From contig NC_043743.1 in assembly GCF_004337985.1 (NCBI RefSeq), positions 1,327,366-1,391,365 of the forward strand: a stretch of 64,000 nucleotides of DNA. Reading direction: 5' to 3'. Below are positions 47,133-59,550 of this stretch, one piece after another. The notes beneath the pieces were generated by a model. That model ran no database searches, was not told where the DNA came from, and saw only the letters and a program-made list of their open reading frames with translations. The DNA is from Pyricularia pennisetigena. Its lineage: Eukaryota; Ascomycota; Sordariomycetes; Magnaporthales; Pyriculariaceae. How positions within the stretch are numbered: position 1 is the stretch's first letter; each line of letters starts with the position of its first letter. Made by a program: the position numbers and the translations under genes.

Positions 47133-50100
47133 GATGAGGGTTGATTGATGATGATTCGGAAGGTTTAAAGACTGGTTTCCGGTGCGATGGAACAGATAAT
47201 AGGATTATCAGAACCAAGGAGGCTTGGTTCGAAAGGTGTTAATATTTGGATGTCGACACGGATCTTGGGATGGAGAAGTCCCTTTGCTGTTGTTAAGGTT
47301 TGACGTTAGTATGACGGCCAAATGCGGGGTCAGCCATCCAAAGCTGGGGGAGCGGTCCGTTCGGCCTGCGAAACTCGGCGTTGGCTGTCTTGTGTATGTG
47401 GGAAGGAAGGGATTGGATAGAGTGATAACGTGACGTGAACAATCTAGATGCTAGGGATCAATTGATGGGGGGATGAAAAATTCCTTAACTTACTGTTTAG
47501 TACTGGAGGATGATGGCTTGTTATGGGTTGACGGGTCGTAGTATTCGTAGTAGTCGTAGACGTTGATTAAGTGCGAGTCTTGGTAGATGGGTGTAGTACA
47601 AGCTGGGAACAGAGGGTAAGAAAGATGGAAGTTGGAGTTGAATTTGTAGTGTTAAGACCTTGTGTCGTCCAGAGGTTGAAAGCGCCGTGAATAGAAGATC
47701 CTTTACAACAGAACTGTGATGAGGTGATGAAGGAAAGAGCACGCCTCTGATGGAGGAAGGATCGGGGAAGCTACTGCCTTTTAAAATACGCGCATGCTGG
47801 GTCTCTATGCCCATTCCATCTGCCGCCTATCCATGCCTGGGCGTTTGTTTGCTGTTTGGTGAGGGGTGCCACCCAATGGGGATCTGCAGATTCGACGAGA
47901 CAGTCCATCCATCAGGCGAGTGAGCTACCTGCCCATTCATTGCATTACTCTGCCCACACAGCTCCATCCTCGTTGTACTAGTAAACCTTGGAGGCAACGA
48001 GTTTGTTTATTCCCACTGTACCAGGGATAGTTGCCTTGGTTCCATGCTACCTCGACATTGATGCATGCTCCTGGAAGACGTACGTGTTAATTACTACTAC
48101 TGGAATAGGGTAATCCTGTCGAATGAACACTCCTCTACGGTAGTTCACGAACTTTCCCCATTTGACAACCCTTGCTTCTCCGCTGAATGGTCAATGGAGC
48201 TTTCCCGAATAGTCGCGTGACCTCACCCAAGCAGTGGACTGACTTTAATTTGGCACGAGTGGGTCCATGGGCTGCTTTCTACCGAGATCCTTGGAAACAT
48301 CGAGAAACGGACGAGACCTGCAAAGATGACAAGCTGGCATTTTCAAGAAACCCTTTTTTTTTTTTTTTTTCTTGGCCCACGGCCGAATCAATCGCAATTG
48401 CAGAATTCCGTCAATTCGCTAGCAAACTGACAAAGCTGGATCAGCTCGTGGTAGGTAACTACAGGCCCCTACTTGCAGCGCACCTCGGGCCAGAATCTCG
48501 ATGGGTCTGCCCACGTTCCAGTCTGCGTGCGAGACCCAGTCAATGCATGCTGCTGCCAAGCAGGAATGCCGGGTCGCACAGCCCCCCCCCCAGCTTAGCT
48601 GGTGTCAGGGTCTTTCAGTCTGCTGAGATGCTCGAGCTGCAAAACGTTCCACCCTTTGCGCAATCTGGGCGATTACAATGCGTAATTACAGTAGCATTTG
48701 TTTGTTGTTCTAGCGTATCGTAGAAAATTCACTGTAATTCTGCATATTTCTCCCTCCAAATCCCTCACTTCAAGCCTTTCATTTGCTTTCCCTTAGCAAC
48801 GAAGCTCCTTGCCTAATACAGCCATGACCAAGTCAAGGACAAGACGTTGCGTGACATCACTTCTCTCCCGCTGTAGCTCTACTACCCCACACAGTACCCC
48901 TGTCTCAGGTACGGTCGGGACGATAGCTGGACTCGTAGAATGCGGGGTACTCCATACTCATCGCCAGGACCCTTTGGTAATCACCCAGCAAGCCAGACAA
49001 GCCCAAGAATTGTATGTGTACGTGTGGTGTTCGAGGTTAATTATCGTCACGAGGTTCTATTTTACCGTCTCTTCTTTCGTACAGTGTGTGCGTGTGTATG
49101 CAGTCATCCGCATCGGATCAATCGGCAGGCTTTTTTGAAGGATCAATGAGAAAGTCCCTTAAGGGTGTTTCATTTCTAGAGCCAAAGAAATGGAAAGCCC
49201 CTGGACGTCTGCGGGTTGTCCGGATGCCCTAGTCGCGCAAGCCGCTGCCTACCACGTAACAGCTGGTAGGCGGCTGAGCTACTTTTCTCTCCGTTTGGAC
49301 AAAAACATCATCGGTGCAACTGCTTTTATCCTATACCCGGTACGATGTACAGGCTCCCTAGGAAAGTGAATCTTGCATTTCCTGTTCACGCCATTAGAGT
49401 GGATTCTTACGTATTTACCCCTGAGTCACTCAATGTCATGAGGCTTCAAGATGATGGGGAAAGGTCGAAATGGATCAACACTGTTCAATAGGCAAAACTT
49501 CTGTGAGCCGCATTGCAGCGGGTCCACCGGCACAGGCTAGAATTCCCGGTGGATGTTGGGGGCTGCTGTTCTTCGGCAAGGTCAGGTGGACTGTGTGGGG
49601 CTAAAATGTGCCTGGCGGTTTAAGTTCCTGGAAATAACTCACTATGGTAGCCAGCATTAACAGCTATACTAAGCAATAAAGGATAGGCAGCTGGCAGATG
49701 ACGGCGAACATACGAAATATTATCTATGTTTTACACTGTTTACAGAGGTGATGTATGTTTATCACGTAAGGTTGTCTGTCTACGATGGTAGAGCAAAAAA
49801 GAGAACCCACCAGTAGCATCGCATCTCACATTCATGCCAGATATCGCTAGAGCAGAAAGTCAAGGATGATCTGTGAATCACTCAGAACCATTTAAAAATG
49901 CAACCAAAGAACCCTTTAGCAGTACAAATACTGACCAGAACCCCCCAGAAGCATGAAATTAGATATTGGTAGATATTTGCTTGCCCATCTAGAAACACCT
50001 GCCTGTCACAAACACCTCTTTTTTTTCTGCATATTTTGCTATTATGGTCGCTTGATCGCCTGTACTGCGTACGGAGTACTCGTATACTCGTCTCCGCCGT

Positions 50101-51045
50101 ATTTGACCATGAATCTCGTCTATATCTGAGTCATAAAGCTGGATGGAGAGTGAATCAATAATAGTGGTTGGGGTTATGGGTCAAGCTCCGCCCCTCAGCC
50201 TGCTTTCCCCGTTCTCTACAAACCGATACTGTACATACTATGTAGTCCGTAAATAGCAGTTTGCGGTGTTGCCTCACTGTTCGTATCGACTAGCCTTTGT
50301 TCTCGTGACCTTACCGGTGGACTCCGACAACGGGATAGGCAGCAACTGACTTTGGTGGCTAACTTGGTGGAGAATGTTGCGGAGTTGGGATGGAACCGAC
50401 CGATATCGGAGCCTGCGTTATCGCTTATTTGAGATCCACCCAAAATTGACTAACACCGGAGATGCCTCTTCAAGGCAGATTAAAGAATGAGCAACAATGG
50501 ATGCCAACGGGCACTTTCAGCATCTGTCTCGAAACCGATGAGATGAAGTATCTCTGTTTGTTAGCTGACCAATCAATTATCCCTTATTGAGGATAAATGA
50601 CAGCCAAATGAGCGAAGAGCGCATACTAAGGGGGAGAAGGGCCCCACTGTGTTTTTGTAAGGCGAACTGCTGTCAAGTGCATTTGTAATTGCAGTAAAGA
50701 GATTGATAAGATTGATTGACTGGAACTGTGATTGTTTTACATGCAACTCGACCAAAATCAAAGTCTGAAAAGGCAGCTTGACCTACGTTTTTTTTACCAC
50801 ACAACAACTCAAAACTCTCCGTTGCTTCATTGGATCCTGAAAGTGAATTTGAAAGTTTTCCAAGTCGACCAACTTCTCTGACACTGGATTGCAATTTCGG
50901 CGTTTGATCGGATTTCAAGTACAGGTGCCCCTCCGCCCGATTTGACGCCACTCGCGTACCCCGCGAACGACGAGGGGACAAAAAGAAAAGAAGGAAAAAA
51001 AAAAGTAAAGAAAAGAAAAAAGAAAAAAAAAAACAAAATTACGCG
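47133..51045. other. Divergent intergenic region (about 3.9 kb)
   Basis: Lies between the STF2-like (-) and DRE2 (+) genes. It contains the leader of the STF2-like transcript and, at the right edge (about 50976-51040), an A/G-rich tract directly before the DRE2 ATG. ORFs such as 48187-48723 have no family features and span T runs. No gene is supported. Confidence 0.5.
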
Positions 51046-52136
51046 ATGTCGCCCGCGACCGTAACAATCGACACGACGCCCGACTTCAGCAATGGCGGCG
51101 CACCACACGCCACGCTCCTTCTGGCACCGCCTGCCATGGCGGCGCAGCAGGACGCCATGGCCGCCGCGCTGACGGACGCGGCCCCGCTCGGCAGCAGGCC
51201 GGAGCTCTACATGCTGGACCGGCTCGCCGGGGGCCTGACGAACCTGGCGCCGGCCGCCTACGACCTCGTGCTCGTCCTCGCGTCCGGGCCGGACCCGCTG
51301 CTCTCGCGCCGCGATGTGTTCGCGAAGATCGCCGACGCCATGAAACCCGGCGCCAAGCTACGCGCCCGCGACGGCTCGCCGCTCGATGCCGCGGTCGCCA
51401 AGGAGGCCATCCTGGCCGGGCTTGTCGAGAGCGCAGAGGGAGGCTACGAGAAGCCCGCCGAGGAGGAGGCGGCCGTGCCGCTGAGGTTCCTGAAGAAGAA
51501 GAACAAGGCCCCGTCGGCTGGCGAGGGTGGTCCTGTACAGAGCCCCGCCGTCGCTACACAAACGCCCGCGCCGGAGCCGGCTGCGGCTGCAAAATCTCTA
51601 CCAAACGGCGTGGTGATGGTGGATCTGAATGACGACTTTGACGTGTCGGACGACGAGATGATCGACGAGGACGAACTGATGACGGAGGAGGACTTGATGC
51701 GACCAATCCAACAACGTATGTGCAGTCTTTTTTTTTTCTATCGCAAACCCTACCATTTCTAGCATCACAATTAGATACTAACATGCTTTTTTTTTTTTTC
51801 CGAACGGCTACAGCCCCCGAGTGCGCCCCGAAGCCGGGAAAGAAGCGGCGCGCATGCAAAGACTGTACATGCGGCCTGGCCGAGCGCCTCGAGGCCCAAG
51901 ACAAGGCGCGGCGCGACAAGGCCGACAAGCAGCTGCAGGAGAAAGCGGCGGCGCCCTTCAAGCTCGCGTCTGAGGACCTCAATGAGCTCGACTTTACGGT
52001 GCAGGGCAAGACGGGCTCTTGCGGCAGCTGCGCTCTCGGCGACGCCTTCCGCTGTGCGGACTGTCCGTACATCGGCCTCCCGGCGTTCAAACCCGGTGAG
52101 GAGGTGAAGATACTCAACAACGTTGCGCAGCTGTGA
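51046..52136 (+). CDS. DRE2: Fe-S cluster assembly protein DRE2 (anamorsin/CIAPIN1)
   Basis: Two exons, 51046-51715 and 51814-52136, total 330 residues; intron GTATGT donor and TACAG acceptor. The N-terminal ~150 residues form the degenerate methyltransferase-like domain. An acidic linker (residues about 190-220, D-D-E-M-I-D-E-D-E) precedes the cysteine motifs. Motif A is C227-X10-C238-X2-C241-X-C243 ([2Fe-2S] site) and motif B is C293-X2-C296-X7-C304-X2-C307. These are the exact spacings expected of motif A and motif B in the family. Dre2 works with the diflavin reductase Tah18 in the early cytosolic Fe-S assembly pathway. The splice is necessary: the first exon lacks all cluster cysteines. 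An A-rich leader stands directly before the ATG. Confidence 0.96.
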
Positions 52137-53990
52137 ATGGAATCTCTTTGTGTTGTAAATGTGATACCCTTGCGGTGGGTTTCGTTGGCATTGCAGCTCC
52201 AGCGACATATAGAGGAGTGGGCAAGTTCGGGGAGTAAAGGCGTTCTGGGTTGTCAGATGATATGAAAACAAACGCATTGTTAATTTTTAAGCCGTTATTT
52301 GTACACTTGAGTTCATGGTCCAAAAACAACCTAGTTCCTGCGGGTAACTCAGATACTGTCATTACCCTATCCTCCGGACTGTCAGTCCAGTCCATGCTCT
52401 TGGGAAAGCCGCCCGGGCCTTGTAAGGGTGCACGTTTACCCCGGACATTGCTCTGATTTTTCACTAGATTCCAAGACCCGCCTCTTTCTCTCCGAGATTA
52501 TCAGAGAGCTGCTTGGCTCATCGGATGGCGAGGGGCTACGTTCAGATGGAAAAGCGGTCAGTTTCCGAGACGTCGATTTTACCCCATGATGAACCCTTTC
52601 CATGAGAGCGGCTCCGTATCACGAACCTCTTGCTTCCGGTCCCGCCACTTATCACAGCCGGCGGAATCTACTTGCATGTAATGTCGGTAGGCTCAGCCTT
52701 TTTTTTTCGGAGACCTCATACCACTCCCCAAGGAGAGTTGCGCGCCTGCTAGCGCCTGAAGAAGGAAACTGATCCACGATCCTTTAAACTCAATGCCAAA
52801 GTCGGATATAGACATCTTTCAGCATTATAGGCGGGGCCGATATGCTTGCTTCGACTCGAAAACAGGATCCTGGGTCTACTGACACCGTGGGCTTTGGGAA
52901 CTTGCGGGTTGGAAGGGTTGAGCCGTACTCTGTGAGACATGACTACTTTAAGCCAACGCACATTTACCAATTGTGTATGGCAAAACTGCAAGGTAAATTA
53001 ATTGTAACAGATACATAAAAATCCCTCAGGTCCGGAGTTGAAGAGCCTTTACCCGAGGCAGCTATTCTACCTGACTTGTTTGGTGAACCGTACGAGGACG
53101 GTTGTTTTCCGCAAGCTGACGTTGTGTTGACAAAGCAACAGCAGTCTGTCCTGTTAGACCTATCTACTTGTTCGGCTCTTGTCGATTAGCCAAATATTTT
53201 CCTTCTGTAGAGACTATGGTTGTAAGTTAAAAACGAGACAACTCTCTACAAACCGTGTTGTGGGCTAATTTGAGTAGAAAAGAAGCCAAACATGTCTCTG
53301 GTTGTGAGTCCTTAGAAGCTGGGATAAAAAAAGAAAAGGCCGACAGTCATTGCCCTATATCAAGCGGTAGATGCGCAAGATTCGAACGAAGTTAATAACA
53401 AAAGCCCAGGGGGAAGGAATCAAGCACGAGTACGTCTAGGAGCAACGAAAGCATCCCTCCATTTCCGAGATCCATAACCCTTCCAGTAAATGGGATTTTC
53501 ATGACTTTATTCTGAATGATCGCTGCAACAGCCAAGTTGCAGTGAATACCTCCATCCTGCATCGCGAATCATCTTTTGTTTCCACTAAACTCAAGCCCGT
53601 ATACAGGCATGAGTGCATTTCAAAACGGACATATACGTGCACAACGACGAAAACAGAGACTCGCTGAAAGCGTACAAGGGAATCGTACAATATATATATA
53701 AAAAGAAATCCGCTAAACCCTTAAACGCCTGGAGTTGAAGGCTCATGTTGCTTGGTTACCTGCCCATACTCCGTTGAAGAAACTGCACAATGTGCAGCGT
53801 GTTGTATCAATCACCTCACATCTCGTGCGCAGGTGGCTGTTTTGTTTGTCCGACACGACGTTTCGCCATCTCGTGGGCAAACAAAACTCATCGCCTTGAG
53901 GAATGCGGCAAGAGTCTTGAGCGGCCCGAGACGTTCGGTTTGGTTGGGAACCAGACATGCACAACATTCCACCTCCCTCACAACTCATGC
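52137..53990. other. Convergent intergenic region between DRE2 and KEX1
   Basis: Between two gene ends, about 1.85 kb. ORFs here are short. The plus-strand frame over 53790-54914 is the antisense shadow of KEX1. No gene seen. Confidence 0.55.
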
Positions 53991-56109
53991 TTATCTTCCC
54001 TTATTGCCACTAGGGCCGCCCTCCTTGCGCGAGCCGCTGGCATCTTCCTCATCATCGCTATCGGCGCCGACGCTGTACCTTGCGTCGGTTGGAGTCTGCG
54101 TGTGCAGGTCATCGAGTTCGCTCTCGTCGAAGTCGCCAGCCTCCACATCCCGACCGTTTTGGCGCTTGGACCTGAAACCCTCCAGGCCGGATCCGCTGGA
54201 AGTAATCCGCGAGCCGAGTCCTGGGAGGCGCGTTGTAGACTCGCTGGGCGAGACGCCAAAGATGCCCTGGTAGCCCCGTCTCCGGCGGCGGTCGCGCCAG
54301 ATGTACCATCCCCAGGCCGCGGCTGCAACGGCAACGATGACGAGGACGACCTCTCCCGACTTGCGGTAGGCGTACCACTTGGCCTCATCAAGCTTCTTCT
54401 TCTCCTCCTCCTGTTTGGAAGTCGAGTTGCCGGCCGCTCCGCCGACCGTTGTCTCGGGAAGCTTCTCGCCGTCAAGTCGGCTGTCGGTGGGATTCCCGCC
54501 AATGCTACTGATGTCAACGCCCATGAACCGGTCCAGCATGTCGCGCGAGCGCCGGGGGAAGTCAAATGGAACCATGTGCGACGACTCCTTGAAGAGTACG
54601 TAGGTCAGGTTTCGCGCCTCCTGCCAGAAGCCTGCATCCTTGCCCTCAAAAGTCCAGTCGCGCCGCGGTGCCCAAGTCCCAGGGGTGACCTCGAAACCCT
54701 TGCCACCGTTCCATGTCATTTTCCCGATGAACGCTTCAGTTCCTATGTGGTTACAAATCAGATCCTCAGCTCCCGAGAAGAGCAGAATGGGGACCTCCTC
54801 CAGGATCTTTGGCAGCAAATCAATAGAGGGCTTCGATTTCTGAGCCTTGAAGCTCTGTCCGACTGCACCAGTGCACTCCGTCCAACCACTGGCCTTATTC
54901 GGGTTGACATGTAGAGCTTCGACGACGTCCTTCCTCCTAAGGTACGGGGTCACGCTGGCCAAATCCGGCGGCCAGTTCATTCCACAGCTCGGGTAAGTGT
55001 CCCGCAGGCGGACATCATACATGTTGACACAATGCCTCTTGCCGTCAGCCTCGACTTTGGAGCTGAGCTTGAGAAGGTTTTGCAGAACGCTCTCGCATTT
55101 TGGAACATCAACCTTGGGTCCATTGGCCTCCCACTCCTTCACGCAGTCTGCCTGCTGTGACTCAAGGGTTTTCGCCAATTCCGAGTTCTTGTCAACGAGG
55201 CCCTTTGCGTAGGAAAAGTCCAGATACGCTCGGTACTGCTCGTTTGGTGCGATCCATCCATTACCAATTAGGAGACCTTTTAGGTTCCATTTGATCTTGG
55301 TCATGGAGTTCTTGTTGCGGTCGAGTATGTGTTTGGCGATGTATGGGATGTGTTGCCCAGCGAAGGATTCTCCTGCGATGTAGATCTGCAAAAGAATAGG
55401 ACTAGATTAGTAAACTGCACAAATTGACAAGGCACAATATAGCCCCCCAAAGACAAACAAAACAGGCCCATGTTGCACTTACGTCGTCTTGTGAATATTC
55501 TGGAAACAGCTCAAAGAACTTCTCCAGAAAGATGATGAACTGATCGGCCATTTCGTCCAACTCGGTCACGTAACTATCAGTGTTGACGTAGCTGAAGCCG
55601 GTGCCGACTGGGTTGTCGACGAACATGACGTTTGCAAACTCGTGCCACGATCCCTCATTATGCACAAGTGTGTGGTCGTCTTTGAGTCGGTAGGGGCCGA
55701 CCTCCATGAGAGCGCCGTCTTCTGAGCTGCAACCGGGGCCTCCATTGAGCCAGATTACTGTCCTTTGCCTATTGGCTATGTGTTTATTTTGAAAGTGCCA
55801 GAAGAAAAGGTTGCCGTTCTTTTCGGGGGAGACTTCTATATGACTATTTTTCGACGAGAGGAGAGGAGTGTTAGCAAAGCATTCGAGTGAGTTTGCTGAG
55901 CGCATTCTTCTTCGTCGCTCTCCATTGTAGGGCCTTTCGTGAAACACGACTTGTGCTTACCCAGCATGCATTTTTACTAATGGCCCTGGAGGCGCGCCAG
56001 GAAGTGATCGCACAAAGTAATCACCGGCGCTCGAGGCCGCGCTGACGGCGGCGCTCCATGAAAGCGCAAGAAGCGCGAAGATAGAAGCCCGACGCATCGC
56101 GAGACTCAT
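53991..56109 (-). CDS. KEX1: Pheromone-processing carboxypeptidase KEX1
   Basis: Three exons on the minus strand, 55961-56109, 55483-55843 and 53991-55385, total 634 residues, near the usual size. A signal peptide is visible ([14 protein letters not shown] from the second ATG; the first ATG at 56109 adds four residues). The oxyanion/binding [10 protein letters not shown] and the catalytic Ser177 (G-E-S-F-A-G), Asp378 (G-A-E-D-L-I-C) and His440 (S-H-M-V-P) are all present. A single membrane span lies at about 516-533, followed by an R-R-R-R cytosolic tail with acidic and serine clusters. Kex1 removes C-terminal Lys/Arg after Kex2 cleavage in the late Golgi, for example on pheromone precursors. 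Introns have GTAAGC/AATAG and GTAAGT/TGCAG ends and keep phase. Confidence 0.96.
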
Positions 56110-57105
56110 CCGATGGAGGATGTATGATTATCGAGAGATGGGTGCGTCGCCGCTATCCCCTTCGACCGGGAAGGAGAGAGAACCGTTTTCCGGATCGTCA
56201 GGGCGATGGGGAATCGTGCTTGACCGGGAAGCAATCCAGGAAAAACGACAACCGATCAAAGAAACATTGAAGACAACGGGAAACTGAAAAGCAAGCACGG
56301 CAGGCCTGGGTGTGAATAGAGGCTAAATCTTGATGATGAATGATCCCGGGTTTTTTTGGGGTTGCGTCGAGAGGATAACACCCTCTGCCTGTCCAAATGT
56401 CAGCACAGGTGTCCTTGACCGTGCGCGTTTGTTGTCTATTCAGACACTAATCCGGCATCCACCGGACCTCAAAAGAGTGACGCCTTGGCGGTCTCATCCC
56501 TGGAGCTGAGCACAGGAGACCCACATTTATTCTCCATATCAGCCAGTTGACAAAGCGCTATGTGGGCGTCTGTCTCCGGTAAGCTGTTTAACTAAGTTCG
56601 ACGGGAACTGTCTCCCGTGCATTGGATGAATGTCAACAAGTCTCTACAGACTTGACCAATTGTGCGATGCGTTTGCAAATGTTTGTCTTTGTACCTGCAC
56701 AAGTTTTGCTTCTAAGCTCGATGCAGTAATCCCATACACGCAAGGGAAAATACTTTAAAAATCCATATCCAGATGCTGTGGTTTTTGACGTTTCAGCTCA
56801 TGGGTTTCTAGTTTTAGTCAGCACATCAGAGGCAAAAGTACCTTTACCAGTACAGTAGACTGTGGAGACCCACCCAGATCCTTGCGCGAACTTCAAGCTT
56901 GCCCCTCGATCTGAATTCTGAATGCGATAGCCTCTCTGTTCCTATAGCGGACAATACTTGCGTAGCATCATAGCTGGTGCCGGAATAAGGTATTTTGTCT
57001 CCACAACCTTTACCCCACGAGCTTTTTTTTTTTTCACCCAAACTATCAGCTCAGCTGAGAATTTGGTGTTGGATACAAACAACAATTAACTTGACAAGAC
57101 GAGAA
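56110..57105. other. Divergent promoter region between KEX1 and SFM1
   Basis: About 1 kb between two divergent genes. No gene seen. A T-rich tract (about 57023-57035) precedes the SFM1 leader. Confidence 0.55.
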
Positions 57106-57988
57106 ATGGCGGCAACCACAAAAACATACATTGTCGAGCACCTCGATGAGGAGCTGGGCCCATGGTCCGAGCTCGAATACATCGCCATTGCGGAGGAATC
57201 ACAGGGTGCAGGTAGCGCCTTTATCCTGTCTTCACTCCCGCAGAGCTTTGTCGCGCCCGAATCACTCCAAGCCATTCCTGCCTTTAAGGCCGAGAACCGG
57301 GGAGTGGAGGAACTGTATGCTCAGGACAAGACGCGAGTGTGTCTTTTGGATCCCGCCGCCGCCAAGGACCTGAGTCCGGAAGATGGTGAAAAGTTTGACG
57401 TGTTCCTGTTTGGGGGTATTTTGGGTATGTTTATAGAATCTAAGTCGATACTTGAATTCGTAGGCGAGCAAATGTTGACCGAACGTGTCTGTCTAGGTGA
57501 TGACCCGCCAAGGGGTACGTGACGCCAGGCTGAGACGCGTACACTGGAATGAAACCTAAACGCTCCACTACAGACAGAACATCGGAGCTGCGCAAAAAGG
57601 GCTTCGAAGGTAGACGGCTCGGCTCAAAGCAGATGACGACGGACACTGCCGTGCGAGTGACTAGAATTGTTGCCGAGCAAAAAAGTAAGTAAGCTCTATC
57701 TTGAATATACTGTGTCCTAGCCCATGCAGCTGATAATTCTCCGCTACTCAGCTGCTCTCGAGGATATTCCCTACCTGGACTTCCCCGAGCTTAGGTTCAA
57801 TGATCATGAAAGCACTCAGATGCCTTTCCGCTATGTAAAGGGTGAAGATGGCAAACCGATTATGCCCAAGGTGAGAAATTGATGGTTCAGACACCCCCGT
57901 AACAGCAAAGACGGCCATTGACTAGTTTTAGGGAATGGTGGAGCTTATCAAGAAGGACGCCGACAAGGCCATTGACGATCTGTTCTGA
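57106..57988 (+). CDS. SFM1: SPOUT protein-arginine methyltransferase SFM1 (DUF431)
   Basis: Five exons, 57106-57424, 57497-57514, 57574-57684, 57752-57870 and 57932-57988, total 207 residues. Sfm1 methylates an arginine of ribosomal protein Rps3 in yeast. The sequence shows Y-I-V-E-H-L-D near the start, W-S-E-L-E-Y, the knot region F-D-V-F-L-F-G-G-I-L-G joined to D-D-P-P-R-D-R-T, then L-G-S-K-Q-M-T-T-D-T-A and I-P-Y-L-D-F-P-E, as in the DUF431/SPOUT family. Exon 2 is only 18 nt and encodes G-D-D-P-P-R, the conserved knot loop, so skipping it would destroy the active site. All introns have standard GT/AG ends (GTATGT, GTACGT, GTAAGT, GTGAGA donors). Protein length is close to the yeast enzyme. 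Confidence 0.93.
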
Positions 57989-58207
57989 TCCTATGAATAA
58001 CTTATCCTGGAACCTATTACGGTGATTGATATTCAGGATACAGTTGAATATAATTCGACCCAAGAATAATGTGCCATGTGCCACAGAAATACAAAGTGGC
58101 ACGGTCATGAGAACGGCAATTGATCTTATTAATGATACATACTCTGACGGCATTATTGCCCGGGGTGTCTTTATAGCTATCGGCATTCCATCTACCGGCC
58201 ATTTATC

Positions 58208-59550
58208 CTACAATCCCCTTTTCGCCAACATGTCTGCAATGTCAAGATAAAACGCAATTGCGTTGAAGCTGATCAAGTGTTAGCTGAGTTAGCCTCGACT
58301 ATAACTTCTGAGTCCACATCTTGATCGAGATTACACTCACGTCTCTTCTTGACCTAGCCATTTTCTAACCGTCCAGCCAAGTCTATTCGTCCTACGCAGC
58401 TCAGTCACGTCAAAACTTGAATGCTCCCAACTTCTCAGGGTCATACTACTCACCAGTTGATCAGGGCCAGGTGTGAAACACCGACCACAGTCCCTTCATA
58501 TGTACCCCATTTACTGCTTTCAACAGACACGAGACCATCGTTGGGGCCCTCGGCAGCCTCGATAATCTTGTGCGACGCACGAAAGGGGCTAAAAAGTCGC
58601 GGCCGCCCATCCGTCATGGCACCATAGGAAAAGTATCGCGTGTCCGGATGGTCCGGAGTAGCGGGATTGAAAACCTCCTTCATGTATCTCGGTGTCAGCT
58701 GCTCAAACGCTTCCGTGTTGTCCCAGCCCATCGTGGTCCGAAGCATGCGCCGGGCCGCCTCTAACCTCTGTGGGCCCAGCATGTTGATGACATGCTCGGC
58801 GTAGGTGCTGCCGCGATGGGGCGTCGATATGGTCACCAGCGATGCCACGTTGAGGCGTTCTGCGGTCACGGAGGAGAGCTGATCCGCAAATGCCGGTGAC
58901 GCGAGAAGCCTGGCATCCAGACCTCCCATGGAGTGCGCGACTATGTTGACGGGCGTGCCGCTGGGCACCGAATCGGCGATCTGCGTCGCCAGCTTGGCGG
59001 CTCGTACCGCGATGCTTGCCGAAGGCGGCACCGAGGGCGTAACGACAGTCACGCCTCGCGATTCAAGGGCGCTCCTGACACCGTGCCAATACTCAATGGG
59101 TGGGAGCAAATGACCTGCAAGCTCGAGAGTCGAGAAGCCAAGCAGGCCATGGGCAAGCACCACGGGGTATTTGGGTGACGCTAGACAGTTTCTCGTAAGC
59201 TTATATTCGCGTATAACATAATTCATTCTAGGCAAATGTATGCATATATTCTTTTGCCCCTTTGAATAGCATTGCTCACCATAGTCAGAGCGCAACTTGG
59301 CAAAATCGTCTGCGATAGTCCTGCCTAGGATTTCCTTCAATCTGGGGTCATCTTGACCTGAAGACTCGAGGCGCAGAGGCGTTGACGATATAAAGCGTTG
59401 TGTGCCAGGCTTGTAAGTGGATATTGCGATATTTGTAGAGCCTGCAAAGTTGAACAGGCGTCGCTGCCAATAGGATCCAGGTCCAGAGCCGGGTGTGCTG
59501 GCAACAAGTAAAGGCACAGGGCGCAACAGGAGCGCTGACCCAACAACCAT
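58208..59550 (-). CDS. TGL2-like mitochondrial triacylglycerol lipase
   Basis: Four exons on the minus strand, 59280-59550, 58454-59180, 58341-58391 and 58208-58268, total 369 residues. An Arg-rich N-terminus (Q-R-R-L-F-N) suits mitochondrial import. The oxyanion H-G-L-L-G-F lies near residue 101, the nucleophile is A-H-S-M-G-G (Ser174), and the likely Asp305 (G-P-N-D-G) and His327 (S-H-L) follow. The third intron donor splits the Trp codon of H-L-A-L-I-N-W; reading on past it gives a false stop (TGG TGA). The spliced tail, W-T-N-R-L, then F-N-A-I-A-F-Y-L-D-I-A-D-M-L-A-K, matches the conserved end of fungal Tgl2-type lipases. The first intron is 99 nt without an in-frame stop, so an intron-retaining model would add 33 residues. 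Yeast Tgl2 acts on di- and triacylglycerol. Confidence 0.9.

Noticed and set aside
48187..48723. 178-codon plus-strand ORF
   Set aside because: Passes through a long T run (polyphenylalanine), no family resemblance, no splice signals that improve it.
53790..54914. 374-codon plus-strand ORF
   Set aside because: It runs antisense to the well-supported KEX1 exon and has no domain features; it is a shadow of GC-rich coding sequence.
59181..59279. Stop-free first intron of the lipase read as coding
   Set aside because: It has GTGAGC and CTAG ends, and removing it restores the conserved join before V-V-L-A-H-G.
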